Source: Bradyrhizobium sp. (GTDB lineage Bacteria; Pseudomonadota; Alphaproteobacteria; Rhizobiales; Xanthobacteraceae). From it: DNA of 43,348 nucleotides. Position 1 is the first letter of the stretch. The number at the start of each line of letters is the position of its first letter. Location of the stretch: NCBI RefSeq assembly GCF_016213215.1, contig NZ_JACRAW010000129.1:1-43348 (forward strand). Reading direction: 5' to 3'. The position numbers and the translations under genes were made by a program. The notes beneath the pieces are model-generated. The model was not told where the DNA came from, made no database searches, and saw nothing but the letters and a program-made list of their open reading frames with translations. Shown piece by piece: positions 8,724 to 21,477 of this stretch.

Positions 8724-8756
8724 CTAGAGCGGGATGGGCTCACCATCGCGCTCTAG
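8724..8756. repeat. Inverted repeat between SDR gene and lpdA
   Basis: CTAGAGCGGGATG at 8724-8736 pairs with CATCGCGCTCTAG at 8744-8756 (12 of 13 bases), followed on the plus strand by TTTTTC. It lies inside the TCA operon in the 120-base gap before lpdA, directly next to a second palindromic element. Confidence 0.55.
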
Positions 8757-8766
8757 TTTTTCGATT

Positions 8767-8820
8767 GAGCATGGCCCATTTTGGAAAACCGGTGCCCACT
8801 GTTCCGCACCATGCTCTAGC
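8767..8820. repeat. RIME-like palindromic repeat overlapping the SDR stop codon
   Basis: GAGCATGG at 8767-8774 and CCATGCTC at 8809-8816 bracket a core containing GAAAACCGGTGCCCACT. Both the arms and the AAACCGGT core resemble the intergenic mosaic elements (RIME) spread through Rhizobiales genomes, here somewhat degenerate. The right arm (GCTCTAGC) supplies the TAG stop of the SDR gene at 8816-8818. Identification is from memory of the family and not from a search. Confidence 0.5.
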
Positions 8821-9562
8821 GTCCACCCGACACGTCAAGAATGGCGCTGGTGACGTAGGAAGCATCTTCCGACATAAGCCAGACGATGGCCTTGGCGATT
8901 TCTTCGGCGTTGCCGACGCGCTTCATCGGCACCATATGCGCGAGCCGATGGGCACGGTCCGGCTCGCCGCCTGAAGCGTGGATTTCGGTGTCGATCAGCC
9001 CCGGGCGGATGGCAGCGACACGAATGCCTTCGCCGGCGACCTCATAGCCGAGGCCGACGGTGAAAGAATCGATCGCGCCCTTCGAAGCGGCATAGTCAAC
9101 ATAAGTATTGGGCGAACCAAGCCTCGAGGCGACCGAAGACAGATTGACGATGACGCCGCCTCTGCCGCCGTGGCGCGTCGACATCCGCTTCACCGCCTCG
9201 CGCGCGCAAAGAATGCTGCCGGTGACGTTGACCGCCATGATGCGCCGGATGCGGTCGGCGGACATTTCATCGACGCGGGAGGTCGGACCGACGACGCCGG
9301 CGTTGTTCACCAGCGCGCCCAGAGTGCCGAACTTGTCCGCCGCCTTGAACAGCGCGAGGATGTCGCTCTCCTCGCCTACGTCGCATTTTACGGCGATCGC
9401 CTTGCCATTGGTGGCCTCGATCGTCGAGACCACTTTGTGGGCGGCGGCCTCGTTGCTGGCATAGCCGATGCATACGCGAAAGCCACGCTCCGCCGCCGCA
9501 ATCGCGGTGGCGCGGCCGATGCCGCGACTGCCGCCCGTGATGATCGCAACCCTATCCGTCAC
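8816..9562 (-). CDS. SDR family oxidoreductase
   Basis: Classical short-chain dehydrogenase of 248 residues, of unknown substrate. It has the NAD(P)-binding GGSRGIG (about 10-16), NNAG (about 86-89), the catalytic Ser in NLSS (about 142-143), and YAASK with Tyr157 and Lys161. The end DVSGGR is typical of glucose/FabG-like SDRs. I choose GTG 9562-9560 because a perfect AAGGAGG lies five bases upstream and the fold starts right after it. ATG 9577 would place that ribosome binding site inside codons 2-4. Stop TAG, within a palindromic repeat. It lies between odhB and lpdA on the same strand. Confidence 0.85.
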   Translation of the reverse strand: MTDRVAIITGGSRGIGRATAIAAAERGFRVCIGYASNEAAAHKVVSTIEATNGKAIAVKCDVGEESDILALFKAADKFGTLGALVNNAGVVGPTSRVDEMSADRIRRIMAVNVTGSILCAREAVKRMSTRHGGRGGVIVNLSSVASRLGSPNTYVDYAASKGAIDSFTVGLGYEVAGEGIRVAAIRPGLIDTEIHASGGEPDRAHRLAHMVPMKRVGNAEEIAKAIVWLMSEDASYVTSAILDVSGGR

Positions 9563-9634
9563 GTCCACCTCCTTCATCCGCCGCGTACGACCACGCTTGT
9601 GCGCGCAAATGGCAGTTTAGCGCACCGATCCAGA

Positions 9635-10876
9635 TCAGAGGTCCAACACCATCCGCGCCGGATCTTCCAGGCCTTCCTTGACTCGCACCAGGAAAGTGAC
9701 CGCTTCCTTGCCGTCGATCACGCGGTGATCGTAGGACAGCGCCAGATACATCATCGGGCGGATCTCGACCTTGCCGCCGATCACCATCGGGCGTTCCTGG
9801 ATCTTGTGCATGCCCAGAATACCGGACTGCGGTGCGTTGAGGATCGGCGTCGACATCAGCGAGCCGTAGATGCCGCCATTGGTGATGGTGAAGGTGCCGC
9901 CCTGCATCTCCTCGATCTTGAGCTGGCCGTCGCGGGCCCTGCGGCCGTAGTCGCCGATCGACTTCTCGATTTCGGCGATCGACCTGTAATCGCAGTCGCG
10001 CACCACGGGCACCACCAGGCCGCGGTCGGTGCCGACGGCGATACCGACGTGATAATAGTTCTTGTAGATGATATCGGTGCCGTCGATCTCGGCATTGACC
10101 GCCGGTATGTCTTTCAGGGCCTGCACGCAGGCCTTGGTGAAGAAGCCCATGAAGCCGAGCTTCACGCCGTGCTTCTTCTCGAACACGTCCTTGTACTGAG
10201 CACGCAGTGCCATGACGTTGGTCATGTCGACCTCGTTGAAGGTCGTGAGCATGGCGGCGTTGTTCTGCACATCCTTCAGGCGCCGCGCGATCGTCTGGCG
10301 CAGCCGTGTCATCTTCACGCGCTCTTCGCGCGCGGCATCGTCGGCCGGCGACGGCGCGCGCACCTGCACCGAGGCAGCGGGTTGATTGACCGGAGTCGGC
10401 GCCGATGCCGCCCGTTCGATTGCCGCGAGCATGTCACCCTTGGTGACGCGACCGTCCTTGCCGGAGCCGGGGACGGTGGACGCGTCGATCCCGCTTTCGG
10501 CGGAGAGCTTGCGGACGGACGGCGCGAGCGGCGATTCGGACGGTGCGGCCTTTGCGGCCGCAGCAGCCGGTGCGGGCGCGGCCGGTGCCGACGCAGCCGG
10601 CCTGGCAGGAGCGGCGGCGGGCTTTGCGGCTGCCGGCGCACCACCTTCATTGATCTGGCCGAGCAGCGCACCGACCGCGACGGTCTCGCCGTCCTTGGCG
10701 ATGATCTCGCCCAGCGTGCCGGCCGACGGCGCCGGGACCTCGATGGTGACCTTGTCGGTCTCGAGCTCAACCAGCGGCTCATCCACCGCGACGGGATCGC
10801 CTGCTTTCTTGAACCAGCGGCCGATGGTGGCCTCGGTGACGGACTCGCCGAGCGTCGGCACACGAATTTCAGTCAT
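9635..10876 (-). CDS. odhB: 2-oxoglutarate dehydrogenase E2, dihydrolipoyl succinyltransferase
   Basis: Core of the 2-oxoglutarate dehydrogenase complex; transfers succinyl from lipoate to CoA. The 413-residue protein has an N-terminal lipoyl domain with lipoylated Lys42 in ELETDKVTIE, an Ala/Pro-rich flexible linker (about 80-120), a peripheral subunit-binding domain (APSVRKLSAESG to KGDMLAAIE), and a C-terminal acyltransferase domain with the catalytic SYDHRVIDGKEA. Start ATG 10876 is preceded by GAGGAA. An upstream in-frame start at 10933 would add 19 unconserved residues. Stop TGA. Confidence 0.97.
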   Translation of the reverse strand: MTEIRVPTLGESVTEATIGRWFKKAGDPVAVDEPLVELETDKVTIEVPAPSAGTLGEIIAKDGETVAVGALLGQINEGGAPAAAKPAAAPARPAASAPAAPAPAAAAAKAAPSESPLAPSVRKLSAESGIDASTVPGSGKDGRVTKGDMLAAIERAASAPTPVNQPAASVQVRAPSPADDAAREERVKMTRLRQTIARRLKDVQNNAAMLTTFNEVDMTNVMALRAQYKDVFEKKHGVKLGFMGFFTKACVQALKDIPAVNAEIDGTDIIYKNYYHVGIAVGTDRGLVVPVVRDCDYRSIAEIEKSIGDYGRRARDGQLKIEEMQGGTFTITNGGIYGSLMSTPILNAPQSGILGMHKIQERPMVIGGKVEIRPMMYLALSYDHRVIDGKEAVTFLVRVKEGLEDPARMVLDL

Positions 10877-11028
10877 GGTCTTTTCCTCAGATCGCCTATG
10901 CGGTCGCAAATTCAAGCTGCCATCGTCCGCCAAGACGGACGGCCCAGCACCCCGCGTCGTTTGTGATCACAACTGCCGGACGGCGTACTGGAGCCCCGCT
11001 TTCGCGTGGCATGACGCAATACGAAAGT

Positions 11029-13986
<2,958 letters not shown>

Positions 13987-14120
13987 AAATTAGCTTCCTG
14001 GCGATTTCGGAGCGCACAGATAGGCGGCGCGTAAACCGACCCCCGGCAAGGATCGGCGCGACCCGCACCGTTTACCCTATCTGGTGCGAAACTTCGCCCG
14101 GAAAACAACCAAGTGCTGAA

Positions 14121-15005
14121 TTACGATTTCAATTTTTCGGCAAGCGTCTTCCCGAGCCGAGCAGGCGACGGAGAAACGGTGATTCCGGCCGATCGCATGG
14201 CGTCGGTCTTGGAACCCGCGTCGCCTTTGCCGCCGGAAATGATCGCGCCGGCGTGTCCCATGCGGCGACCCGGGGGTGCTGTAACACCAGCGATGAATCC
14301 CACCATCGGCTTTTTGCGACCGCGCTTCGCCTCGTCCTTGATGAACTGGGCGGCGTCTTCCTCGGCCGAGCCGCCGATCTCGCCGATCATGATGATGGAT
14401 CCGGTCTTTGGATCGGCGAGGAGCATCTCCAGCACATCGATGAACTCGGTGCCCTTGACCGGATCGCCGCCGATGCCGACAGCGGTGGTCTGGCCAAGGC
14501 CTTCCTGGGTGGTCTGGAATACCGCCTCATAGGTGAGCGTGCCTGAGCGCGAGACGATGCCGACCGAGCCCGGCCGGAAGATGTTGGCCGGCATGATGCC
14601 GATCTTGCACTCGCCGGCGGTCATGACGCCCGGGCAGTTCGGCCCGATCAGGCGCGACTTGGAGCCGGACAGTGAGCGCTTGACCCGCACCATGTCGAGA
14701 ACGGGAATACCTTCGGTGATGCACACGATCAGCGGGATCTCCGCATCGATCGCTTCGCAGATCGCGTCCGCCGCGCCCGGCGGCGGCACGTAGATCACCG
14801 ACGCATCCGCGGCGGTGTTCTCGCGCGCTTCCCGCACGGTGTCGAAAACCGGCAGGCCGAGATGGGTGGAGCCGCCTTTGCCCGGCGAGATGCCGCCGAC
14901 CATCTTGGTGCCGTAGGCTATGGCGGCCTCCGAATGGAAAGTGCCGTTCTTGCCGGTGAAGCCCTGGCAGATGACCTTGGTGTTCTTGTCGATCAGGATG
15001 GACAT
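14121..15005 (-). CDS. sucD: Succinyl-CoA synthetase subunit alpha
   Basis: CoA-binding alpha subunit of succinyl-CoA ligase, which forms ATP or GTP from succinyl-CoA. The 294-residue protein starts MSILIDKNTKVICQGFTGK with the CoA-binding Rossmann domain, and carries the active-site histidine in RMGHAGAIISGGKGD, the residue phosphorylated during catalysis. ATG 15005 is the family start; the longer in-frame extension upstream has no conserved sequence. Stop TAA. It is separated from its partner sucC by a DUF1579 gene, which is not the arrangement of the E. coli operon. Confidence 0.97.
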   Translation of the reverse strand: MSILIDKNTKVICQGFTGKNGTFHSEAAIAYGTKMVGGISPGKGGSTHLGLPVFDTVREARENTAADASVIYVPPPGAADAICEAIDAEIPLIVCITEGIPVLDMVRVKRSLSGSKSRLIGPNCPGVMTAGECKIGIMPANIFRPGSVGIVSRSGTLTYEAVFQTTQEGLGQTTAVGIGGDPVKGTEFIDVLEMLLADPKTGSIIMIGEIGGSAEEDAAQFIKDEAKRGRKKPMVGFIAGVTAPPGRRMGHAGAIISGGKGDAGSKTDAMRSAGITVSPSPARLGKTLAEKLKS

Positions 15006-15037
15006 GAGACTGCTTTCGCGAAACAAACGGTATGAGG

Positions 15038-15514
15038 TCAGTGAATGCGCCGGTAGATGCCGGTGAGGACGTCGGCCCATCCTTCGGCGTCGGGCGAGAA
15101 TTGGATCTTCATCGAGTAGGAATCATCGTCGATGATCTCGTAGAGGTGGCGCGCGTTGCCGCGCAGCGAGCCGCGCACCAGCGTCAGGGTGGCGCCGACC
15201 CAGCCGCCGGAAGCCGGCGACGGCGAGGTATAGCCAAGCGAGTCGTACCAGAACAACTTGTAGGTCCGATCGTCGCGGTCGTAGGTGAACAAGCCGTGGG
15301 TGGCAAATATCTGCTTGCCGTCACGCTCCTGGCGCGTGTCCTGGATGAGATAGAAGCCGTTGAGATCCATGCGCGCCACAACCCGGGAAGTGGCCGGTCC
15401 ACCCGCGGTCCAGCGTGACGGATAGACCATTTCCTCGCCGGCCCATTCGCCCGCAAAAACCGCGAGCCGGCGGTGTTCTTCCAACGGTGTCGGTGCGGCG
15501 AGATGGTCAGCCAT
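15038..15514 (-). CDS. DUF1579 family protein between sucC and sucD
   Basis: Protein of 158 residues of the DUF1579 type, function unknown. No signal peptide or membrane segment is seen. The sequence is rich in aromatic residues and predicted strands (FAGEWAGEEMVYPSRW, NGFYLIQDTRQE, HGLFTYDRDDRTYKLFWYDS), consistent with a small lipocalin-like beta-barrel that might bind a hydrophobic ligand. Its ATG is two bases after the sucC stop (TAG-CG-ATG) and its TGA is 32 bases before sucD, so it is very probably cotranscribed and translationally coupled with sucC. A role linked to succinyl-CoA is inferred only from position. Confidence 0.8.
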   Translation of the reverse strand: MADHLAAPTPLEEHRRLAVFAGEWAGEEMVYPSRWTAGGPATSRVVARMDLNGFYLIQDTRQERDGKQIFATHGLFTYDRDDRTYKLFWYDSLGYTSPSPASGGWVGATLTLVRGSLRGNARHLYEIIDDDSYSMKIQFSPDAEGWADVLTGIYRRIH

Positions 15515-15516
15515 CG

Positions 15517-16713
<1,197 letters not shown>

Positions 16714-16806
16714 CTGGACGCTCCCCAAAACTCGTAGCGGCGAATTCTACAGTTCACCGGCATTGGTAGTTGGCATGCCATATACCAATAGCGCAACCCT
16801 GAAACC

Positions 16807-16833
16807 GCTCTCGCCCCGCGAAGGGGCGAAAGC
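16807..16833. terminator. Stem-loop between mdh and sucC
   Basis: GCTCTCGCCCC at 16807-16817 and GGGGCGAAAGC at 16823-16833 form an 11-bp stem with one mismatch and a five-base loop, nine bases after the mdh stop. There is no T-run in the direction of transcription. It could be a processing or mRNA-stability element within the operon and need not be a true terminator. Confidence 0.4.
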
Positions 16834-16842
16834 CGAGCCAAA

Positions 16843-17811
16843 TCAACGTCCGAGCAGGTCGGGCGCGATCTTCTTGCAGGCATCGACCAGACCCTGCACC
16901 GCGGCAACCGACTTCTCGAAGGCTTCCCGGTCCTTGCCGGAAAGCTCGATCTCGACGACGCGCTCGACGCCCTTCGCTCCGATGATCACGGGCACGCCGA
17001 CATACATGTCCTTCACGCCATACTCGCCGTTCAGATAGGCCGCACACGGCAGGACGCGCTTCTTGTCCCTCAGGAAGCTCTCGGCCATGGCGATGGCGGA
17101 GGCGGCCGGCGCGTAAAAAGCCGAGCCGGTCTTGAGCAAGTTGACGATCTCGGCGCCGCCGTTGCGGGTGCGGTCGACGATCTCGTCGAGTCGCGCCTGT
17201 GAGGTCCAGCCCATCTTGATGAGATCCGGCAACGGAATACCGGCCACGGTGGAATAGCGAACCAGCGGGACCATCGTGTCGCCGTGGCCGCCAAGCACAA
17301 AGGCGGTGACGTCCTCCACCGAAACGTTGAACTCGTCGGCGAGGAAGTAGCGGAACCTGGCCGAGTCCAGGACGCCGGCCATGCCGACCACCTTTTTCTG
17401 CGACAGTCCGGAAGCCTTCTGCAGCGCCCACACCATCGCGTCGAGCGGGTTGGTGATGCAGATGACGAAAGCCTCGGGCGCGTATTTCTTGATGCCGGCG
17501 CCGACCTGCTCCATCACCTTCAGGTTGATGCTGAGAAGATCGTCGCGGCTCATCCCGGGCTTGCGCGGCACGCCGGCGGTGACGATGCACACCTTGGCGT
17601 TGTCCAGCGCCTCGTAGGAATTCGCGCCGGTGTAATGCGCATCAAAACCGTCAACCGGCGAGGATTGCGCGATATCCAGCGCCTTGCCCTGAGGCACGCC
17701 TTCCGCAATGTCGAACATCACGACATCGCCCAGCTCTTTCAGGCCGATGAGGTGAGCCAAGGTTCCACCGATCTGGCCGGAGCCAATCAAAGCAATCTTG
17801 TCGCGCGCCAT
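16843..17811 (-). CDS. mdh: Malate dehydrogenase
   Basis: NAD-dependent malate to oxaloacetate oxidation in the TCA cycle. The 322-residue protein is of the LDH-like MDH type: Rossmann GSGQIGG at about 10-16, substrate arginines in VPRKPGMSRDDLL (Arg83, Arg89), Asp149 and Arg152 in VLDSARFR, and catalytic His176 in GGHGDTM. Start ATG 17811 is preceded by AAGGAC. Stop TGA. It heads the succinyl-CoA synthetase and 2-oxoglutarate dehydrogenase gene run. Confidence 0.97.
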   Translation of the reverse strand: MARDKIALIGSGQIGGTLAHLIGLKELGDVVMFDIAEGVPQGKALDIAQSSPVDGFDAHYTGANSYEALDNAKVCIVTAGVPRKPGMSRDDLLSINLKVMEQVGAGIKKYAPEAFVICITNPLDAMVWALQKASGLSQKKVVGMAGVLDSARFRYFLADEFNVSVEDVTAFVLGGHGDTMVPLVRYSTVAGIPLPDLIKMGWTSQARLDEIVDRTRNGGAEIVNLLKTGSAFYAPAASAIAMAESFLRDKKRVLPCAAYLNGEYGVKDMYVGVPVIIGAKGVERVVEIELSGKDREAFEKSVAAVQGLVDACKKIAPDLLGR

Positions 17812-18017
17812 GGGAAATCTGTCCTTTGAACCCGGAGAGAGAAACTGGATGGGTGGTTATCGCTTTCGACCGGCGCGTTCAAGTCGCCGAATGCCCAATT
17901 GTCGGGCGTGCCGAGATTTGGTGCGGCAGCCGCGCCAGCCCTCGCGTCTTTGTCACGCAGCGCCTGTCATGGGAGTGCGCCTTCCCTGACCCGCCGGCCC
18001 GCGATGACAGCGAATTG

Positions 18018-19199
18018 TCAGGTTTCCACCAATCCGTTGGTCGAGTCGCTGGCGGCGGAATCCTTGCGGCCATGGGGCAGAGCCAAATAGGATTCCGAGC
18101 TCATTTCGATCAGGCGCGAGGAAGTCCGTTTGAACTCGTTGGCTTCGGTGCCTTCTGTCGCGAGATAAAGCGACAGCGGATCGGCCTTCGCCGAAGCCAT
18201 CAGCTTCACCGCGTTATCATAGAGCGTATCGATCAGGGTGATGAAGCGCTTGGCGGCGTTGCGGTCCTGATAGTCCATCACCGGAATATGGTCGACCAGG
18301 ATCGTGTGGTACTCGTGCGCGAGCCGCAAATAGTCGGACGCGGCAAGCGGCTTCTCGCACAGGTCGGCAAAGGAGAACCGCGCCACGCCGTGCGCCGACC
18401 ACGGCACGTGCAGGATGCGCCCTTTGATCGAGATGTCGCGCGGCATGCACCTGGCGTGCCCGGTCAAGCTGCCCCAGGCATGATCGAGTGCGGCGTCGGC
18501 GGCAGGGTCCGCAGGCACCAGCCACATGTTGACGCCCGCCAGCTTTTCAAGGCGGAAATCGGTGCGCGCCTCTAATCGCAGCACGTCCATGTGGTCCTTG
18601 ATCTGGGCGATGAAGGGCAGGAACAGCGCACGATTCAGTCCTCCCTTGTAGAGATCCGCCGGCGCCACGTTGGAGGTCGCCACCACCACGGTGCCGAGCT
18701 CGAACAGTTTGGCGAACAGACGGCCCAGGATCATGGCATCCGCAATGTCGGTAACGTGGAATTCGTCGAAGCAGAGCAGCCAGCTCTCGTCGAAGATCGA
18801 AGACGCGGTCATGCCAATGACGTCGGTGTCCGCGATCTCGCCGCGCGCGATGTTCTGGCGGTAGCCATAGATGCGCTCATGCACCTCGGCCATGAATTCA
18901 TGGAAATGCGCACGGCGCTTGAGCGGGACCGAACTGGACTCGAAGAACAGGTCCATCAGCATGGTCTTGCCACGGCCGACCTCGCCATGGATATAGAGGC
19001 CGCGCGGCGGCTGTTCCTTGTCGGCAAACAGCCGGCCGAACAAGCCCTGCTTGCGCAGCGGCTTGTGGTTCGAAAGCCGCCGTTCCAGGCTGGCAAACGC
19101 CTCTGCGGCCTCGGCCTGGGCCGGATCTGCTTCGATCTCCCCTGACGAGACGAGAGCCTGATACTGGGCGCGGAATGAGGATGGCGGGGTAGAGAGCAT
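18018..19199 (-). CDS. zapE: Cell division ATPase ZapE (AFG1 family)
   Basis: AAA-type P-loop ATPase of the AFG1/ZapE family. In E. coli ZapE is a Z-ring-associated factor; the mitochondrial homologue takes part in turnover of respiratory complex subunits. The 393-residue protein has Walker A GEVGRGKT at about 72-79 and Walker B LLCFDEFHVTDIADA at about 141-155. The AGGAGG lies only two bases from ATG 19199, which is unusually close. It is upstream of mdh on the same strand with a gap of about 200 bases, so cotranscription with the TCA genes is possible but not certain. Stop TGA. Confidence 0.9.
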   Translation of the reverse strand: MLSTPPSSFRAQYQALVSSGEIEADPAQAEAAEAFASLERRLSNHKPLRKQGLFGRLFADKEQPPRGLYIHGEVGRGKTMLMDLFFESSSVPLKRRAHFHEFMAEVHERIYGYRQNIARGEIADTDVIGMTASSIFDESWLLCFDEFHVTDIADAMILGRLFAKLFELGTVVVATSNVAPADLYKGGLNRALFLPFIAQIKDHMDVLRLEARTDFRLEKLAGVNMWLVPADPAADAALDHAWGSLTGHARCMPRDISIKGRILHVPWSAHGVARFSFADLCEKPLAASDYLRLAHEYHTILVDHIPVMDYQDRNAAKRFITLIDTLYDNAVKLMASAKADPLSLYLATEGTEANEFKRTSSRLIEMSSESYLALPHGRKDSAASDSTNGLVET

Positions 19200-19325
19200 G
19201 GCCTCCTTTACCGCCAGAGGCGCACGAAAAATGCAAGCCGTGAATCAGTGCAGGGGGTATGCGCCGGGCTACGTACCGGTTCGCCTCACGGCATCATGGT
19301 TAAGCCAGGCGGAGACCGCGCCAGA

Positions 19326-19886
19326 TCAAGGGGCGGATCGCACCGCGTTCCTACGGCTCAGCTCGTAACAATCCTCGACCACGTAGGGCCCCCCTCCGGT
19401 GGAGGCGCGGGACGAGAACAGCACGAACCGGTCGGCGGTGAACACCTTGCTTGGAAACCAGCCGCGCACCGAAAGATACTCGGCGACGTCCTGGCTGGAC
19501 GCATCGTACAGGCGGGCCAGCGTCACATGGGGGATGAATTTGCGTCCCTCGGGACTTAGGCCCATGCGCTGCATCAGCCGCTCGAGTTCAGCCTGTAGTT
19601 CGATCAGTGGCCGGCTCGGAACAATCGTTGCGACAACGGCGCGCGGCTTGCGCCCGCCAAAGCTCGACAAGCCCTGCACGGTCACCTCAAACGGCCCGCG
19701 GTTGACGCGAAACAGCATCGAGGCAATCTCGTTGGCCGAAACGCCGTCGATATCGCCGATGAAGCGCAGAGTGACGTGGTAGTTTTCGGGATCGATCCAA
19801 CGGGCGCCCGGGAGGCCGCCCCGCAAGTTGGAAAGCGTCTGGCCGACATCGGCCGGAATTTCCAGACCAGTAAACAAACGCGGCAT
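19326..19886 (-). CDS. thpR: RNA 2',3'-cyclic phosphodiesterase
   Basis: Member of the 2H phosphoesterase (LigT/ThpR) family, which opens 2',3'-cyclic phosphate ends of RNA. The 186-residue protein has the two diagnostic HxTx motifs, HVTLRF near residue 45 and HVTLAR near residue 130, and starts MPRLFTGLEIP. I choose ATG 19886; an in-frame ATG nine codons earlier adds an unconserved MSQHRECLT. Stop TGA. It is not closely linked to either neighbour. Confidence 0.9.
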   Translation of the reverse strand: MPRLFTGLEIPADVGQTLSNLRGGLPGARWIDPENYHVTLRFIGDIDGVSANEIASMLFRVNRGPFEVTVQGLSSFGGRKPRAVVATIVPSRPLIELQAELERLMQRMGLSPEGRKFIPHVTLARLYDASSQDVAEYLSVRGWFPSKVFTADRFVLFSSRASTGGGPYVVEDCYELSRRNAVRSAP

Positions 19887-20063
19887 CGTTAAACACTCCC
19901 GATGCTGGGACACGGATCCCGCAATCGAAAGGACCGTGTCCTGAATGGAGCCGGCAACGAATCACCGGTAATCTGATTACTATCGCAGTTATGTGACTCT
20001 GCGAAGCATGCCCCGCGAAAGCCCGGGGAAACTCTCGCGATCAGGAATTGTGCTGCCTGCTTT

Positions 20064-20702
20064 TCAACGGCGCTGCTCGTTCATGGTGCCAACAAATGCC
20101 TCCACGGTAGGCATGATGCGCGTGACGATCACATCGACGCCTTCCGCCGTCGGGTGAATGCCGTCGGCCTGGTTGAGCCTGGCATCGGCCGCAACCCCAT
20201 CGAGAAAGAAGGGATAGAGCGGCACGTCGAATTTCCTGGCGAGCTCCGGATATATCGCGTTGAAGCGCTCCGCAAAGTCGGCGCCGTAATTCGGCGGCGC
20301 CAGCATCCCGCACAGAAGCACCCTGATGCCGCGCGCCTTCAGCCGCGTCAGGATGTCCGACAGCGCCGCGCGCGTGACAGCCGGATCGATGCCACGCAGC
20401 GCATCATTGGCGCCGAGCTCGACAATGACACCCTCGGTTCCTTCCGGGACCGACCAGTCGAGGCGGTCGCGTCCTCCGGATGCGGTATCCCCGGACACCC
20501 CGGCATTGCCGATGTCGACCGCTATACCTTTGTCCCGCAATGCTTTTTGCAACCTGGCCGGAAATGCCGCCTGTCCCGCAAGCCCTAGACCGGCGCTCAA
20601 GGAATCGCCGAGCACGACGAGCTTGACCGGCCTGTTCTCCGCCCGTACCGGGCCGCTGGCCAGGATCGTCATGAAAGCGAGAATCAACACGGCTATGTGC
20701 AT
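20064..20702 (-). CDS. tesA: TesA-like arylesterase / lysophospholipase, exported
   Basis: SGNH-hydrolase of 212 residues. A hydrophobic signal peptide (about 1-22, ending ASGPVRA) precedes block I GDSLSAGLG with the nucleophile Ser, the GxND block ELGANDALRG, and the catalytic Asp and His in QADGIHPTAEG. Periplasmic location is expected. ATG 20702 gives the normal TesA length; a longer upstream frame runs into the divergent ABC gene and is rejected. It is arranged back to back with a YbbA/YbbP-type ABC system, as tesA is in E. coli. Confidence 0.88.
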   Translation of the reverse strand: MHIAVLILAFMTILASGPVRAENRPVKLVVLGDSLSAGLGLAGQAAFPARLQKALRDKGIAVDIGNAGVSGDTASGGRDRLDWSVPEGTEGVIVELGANDALRGIDPAVTRAALSDILTRLKARGIRVLLCGMLAPPNYGADFAERFNAIYPELARKFDVPLYPFFLDGVAADARLNQADGIHPTAEGVDVIVTRIMPTVEAFVGTMNEQRR

Positions 20703-20739
20703 GAACAATCCGTAAGGCCTCTCGACCAGGCTCTGCCAA

Positions 20740-21477
20740 GTGCCATATGACCGGATCATGGACAGTCGTATCGAACCCTCAGCTCTGAACGGCCTTGCGC
20801 CGGACACCATTTCCATCTCGGACGTCAATCTCTCGTTGGGCACGGGTGCGGCGCGCGTCCACATTCTGAAGGATATTAGCCTGCGCATCGCGGCGGGCGA
20901 AGCGGTAGGCCTGATTGGCCCCTCAGGCTCAGGCAAGTCCACTCTGCTGATGGTGATGGCGGGATTGGAGCGTCCTGACAGCGGAGAGGTGGTGGTGGGC
21001 GGCACGCCTTTCAATGCCCTCGACGAGGACGCGCTCGCGCGCTTCCGCGGCCGCCAGGTCGGCATCGTGTTTCAATCGTTCCATCTGATCCCCACCATGA
21101 CGGCGCTGGAGAATGTTGCGGTGCCTCTGGAACTCGCGGGCAGTCCCGATGCCGCCAAACGCGCCGCGCAGGAGCTCGCCTCAGTCGGCCTCGGCGATCG
21201 CCTGCACCACTATCCGACGCAACTCTCGGGCGGCGAGCAGCAGCGAGTCGCACTGGCCCGCGCGCTGGCCCCAGACCCGGCCATCCTGGTTGCCGACGAA
21301 CCTACCGGCAATCTCGACGAGGCAACGGGCAAGCAGATCGTCGATCTCATCTTCACCAAGCACGCCGAACGCGGCATGACGCTGGTGCTGGTGACCCACG
21401 ACTCTTCGCTCGCGCATCGCTGCGACCGCGTGATCCGTCTGCGCTCGGGCCGTATCGAACAGAAAGTGCACCCATGA
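20740..21477 (+). CDS. YbbA-type ABC transporter ATP-binding protein
   Basis: ABC ATPase of the LolD/MacB/YbbA type, 245 residues. It has Walker A GPSGSGKST (about 67-75), the Q-loop FQSFHL, the signature LSGGEQQR, Walker B ILVADEPTGNLD and the H-loop VTHD. The start is ATG 20740, or ATG 20758 six codons later; neither has a strong ribosome binding site. Its TGA overlaps the permease ATG (ATGA at 21474-21477), so the two products surely form one transporter. It energises extraction of a hydrophobic substrate from the inner membrane in related systems. Confidence 0.9.
   Translation: MPYDRIMDSRIEPSALNGLAPDTISISDVNLSLGTGAARVHILKDISLRIAAGEAVGLIGPSGSGKSTLLMVMAGLERPDSGEVVVGGTPFNALDEDALARFRGRQVGIVFQSFHLIPTMTALENVAVPLELAGSPDAAKRAAQELASVGLGDRLHHYPTQLSGGEQQRVALARALAPDPAILVADEPTGNLDEATGKQIVDLIFTKHAERGMTLVLVTHDSSLAHRCDRVIRLRSGRIEQKVHP

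Noticed and set aside
20703..21065. 333-residue start of the TesA-like esterase at 21065
   Set aside because: The extra N-terminus is antisense to the ABC ATPase gene. Start at 20702 gives a proper signal peptide and the normal length.
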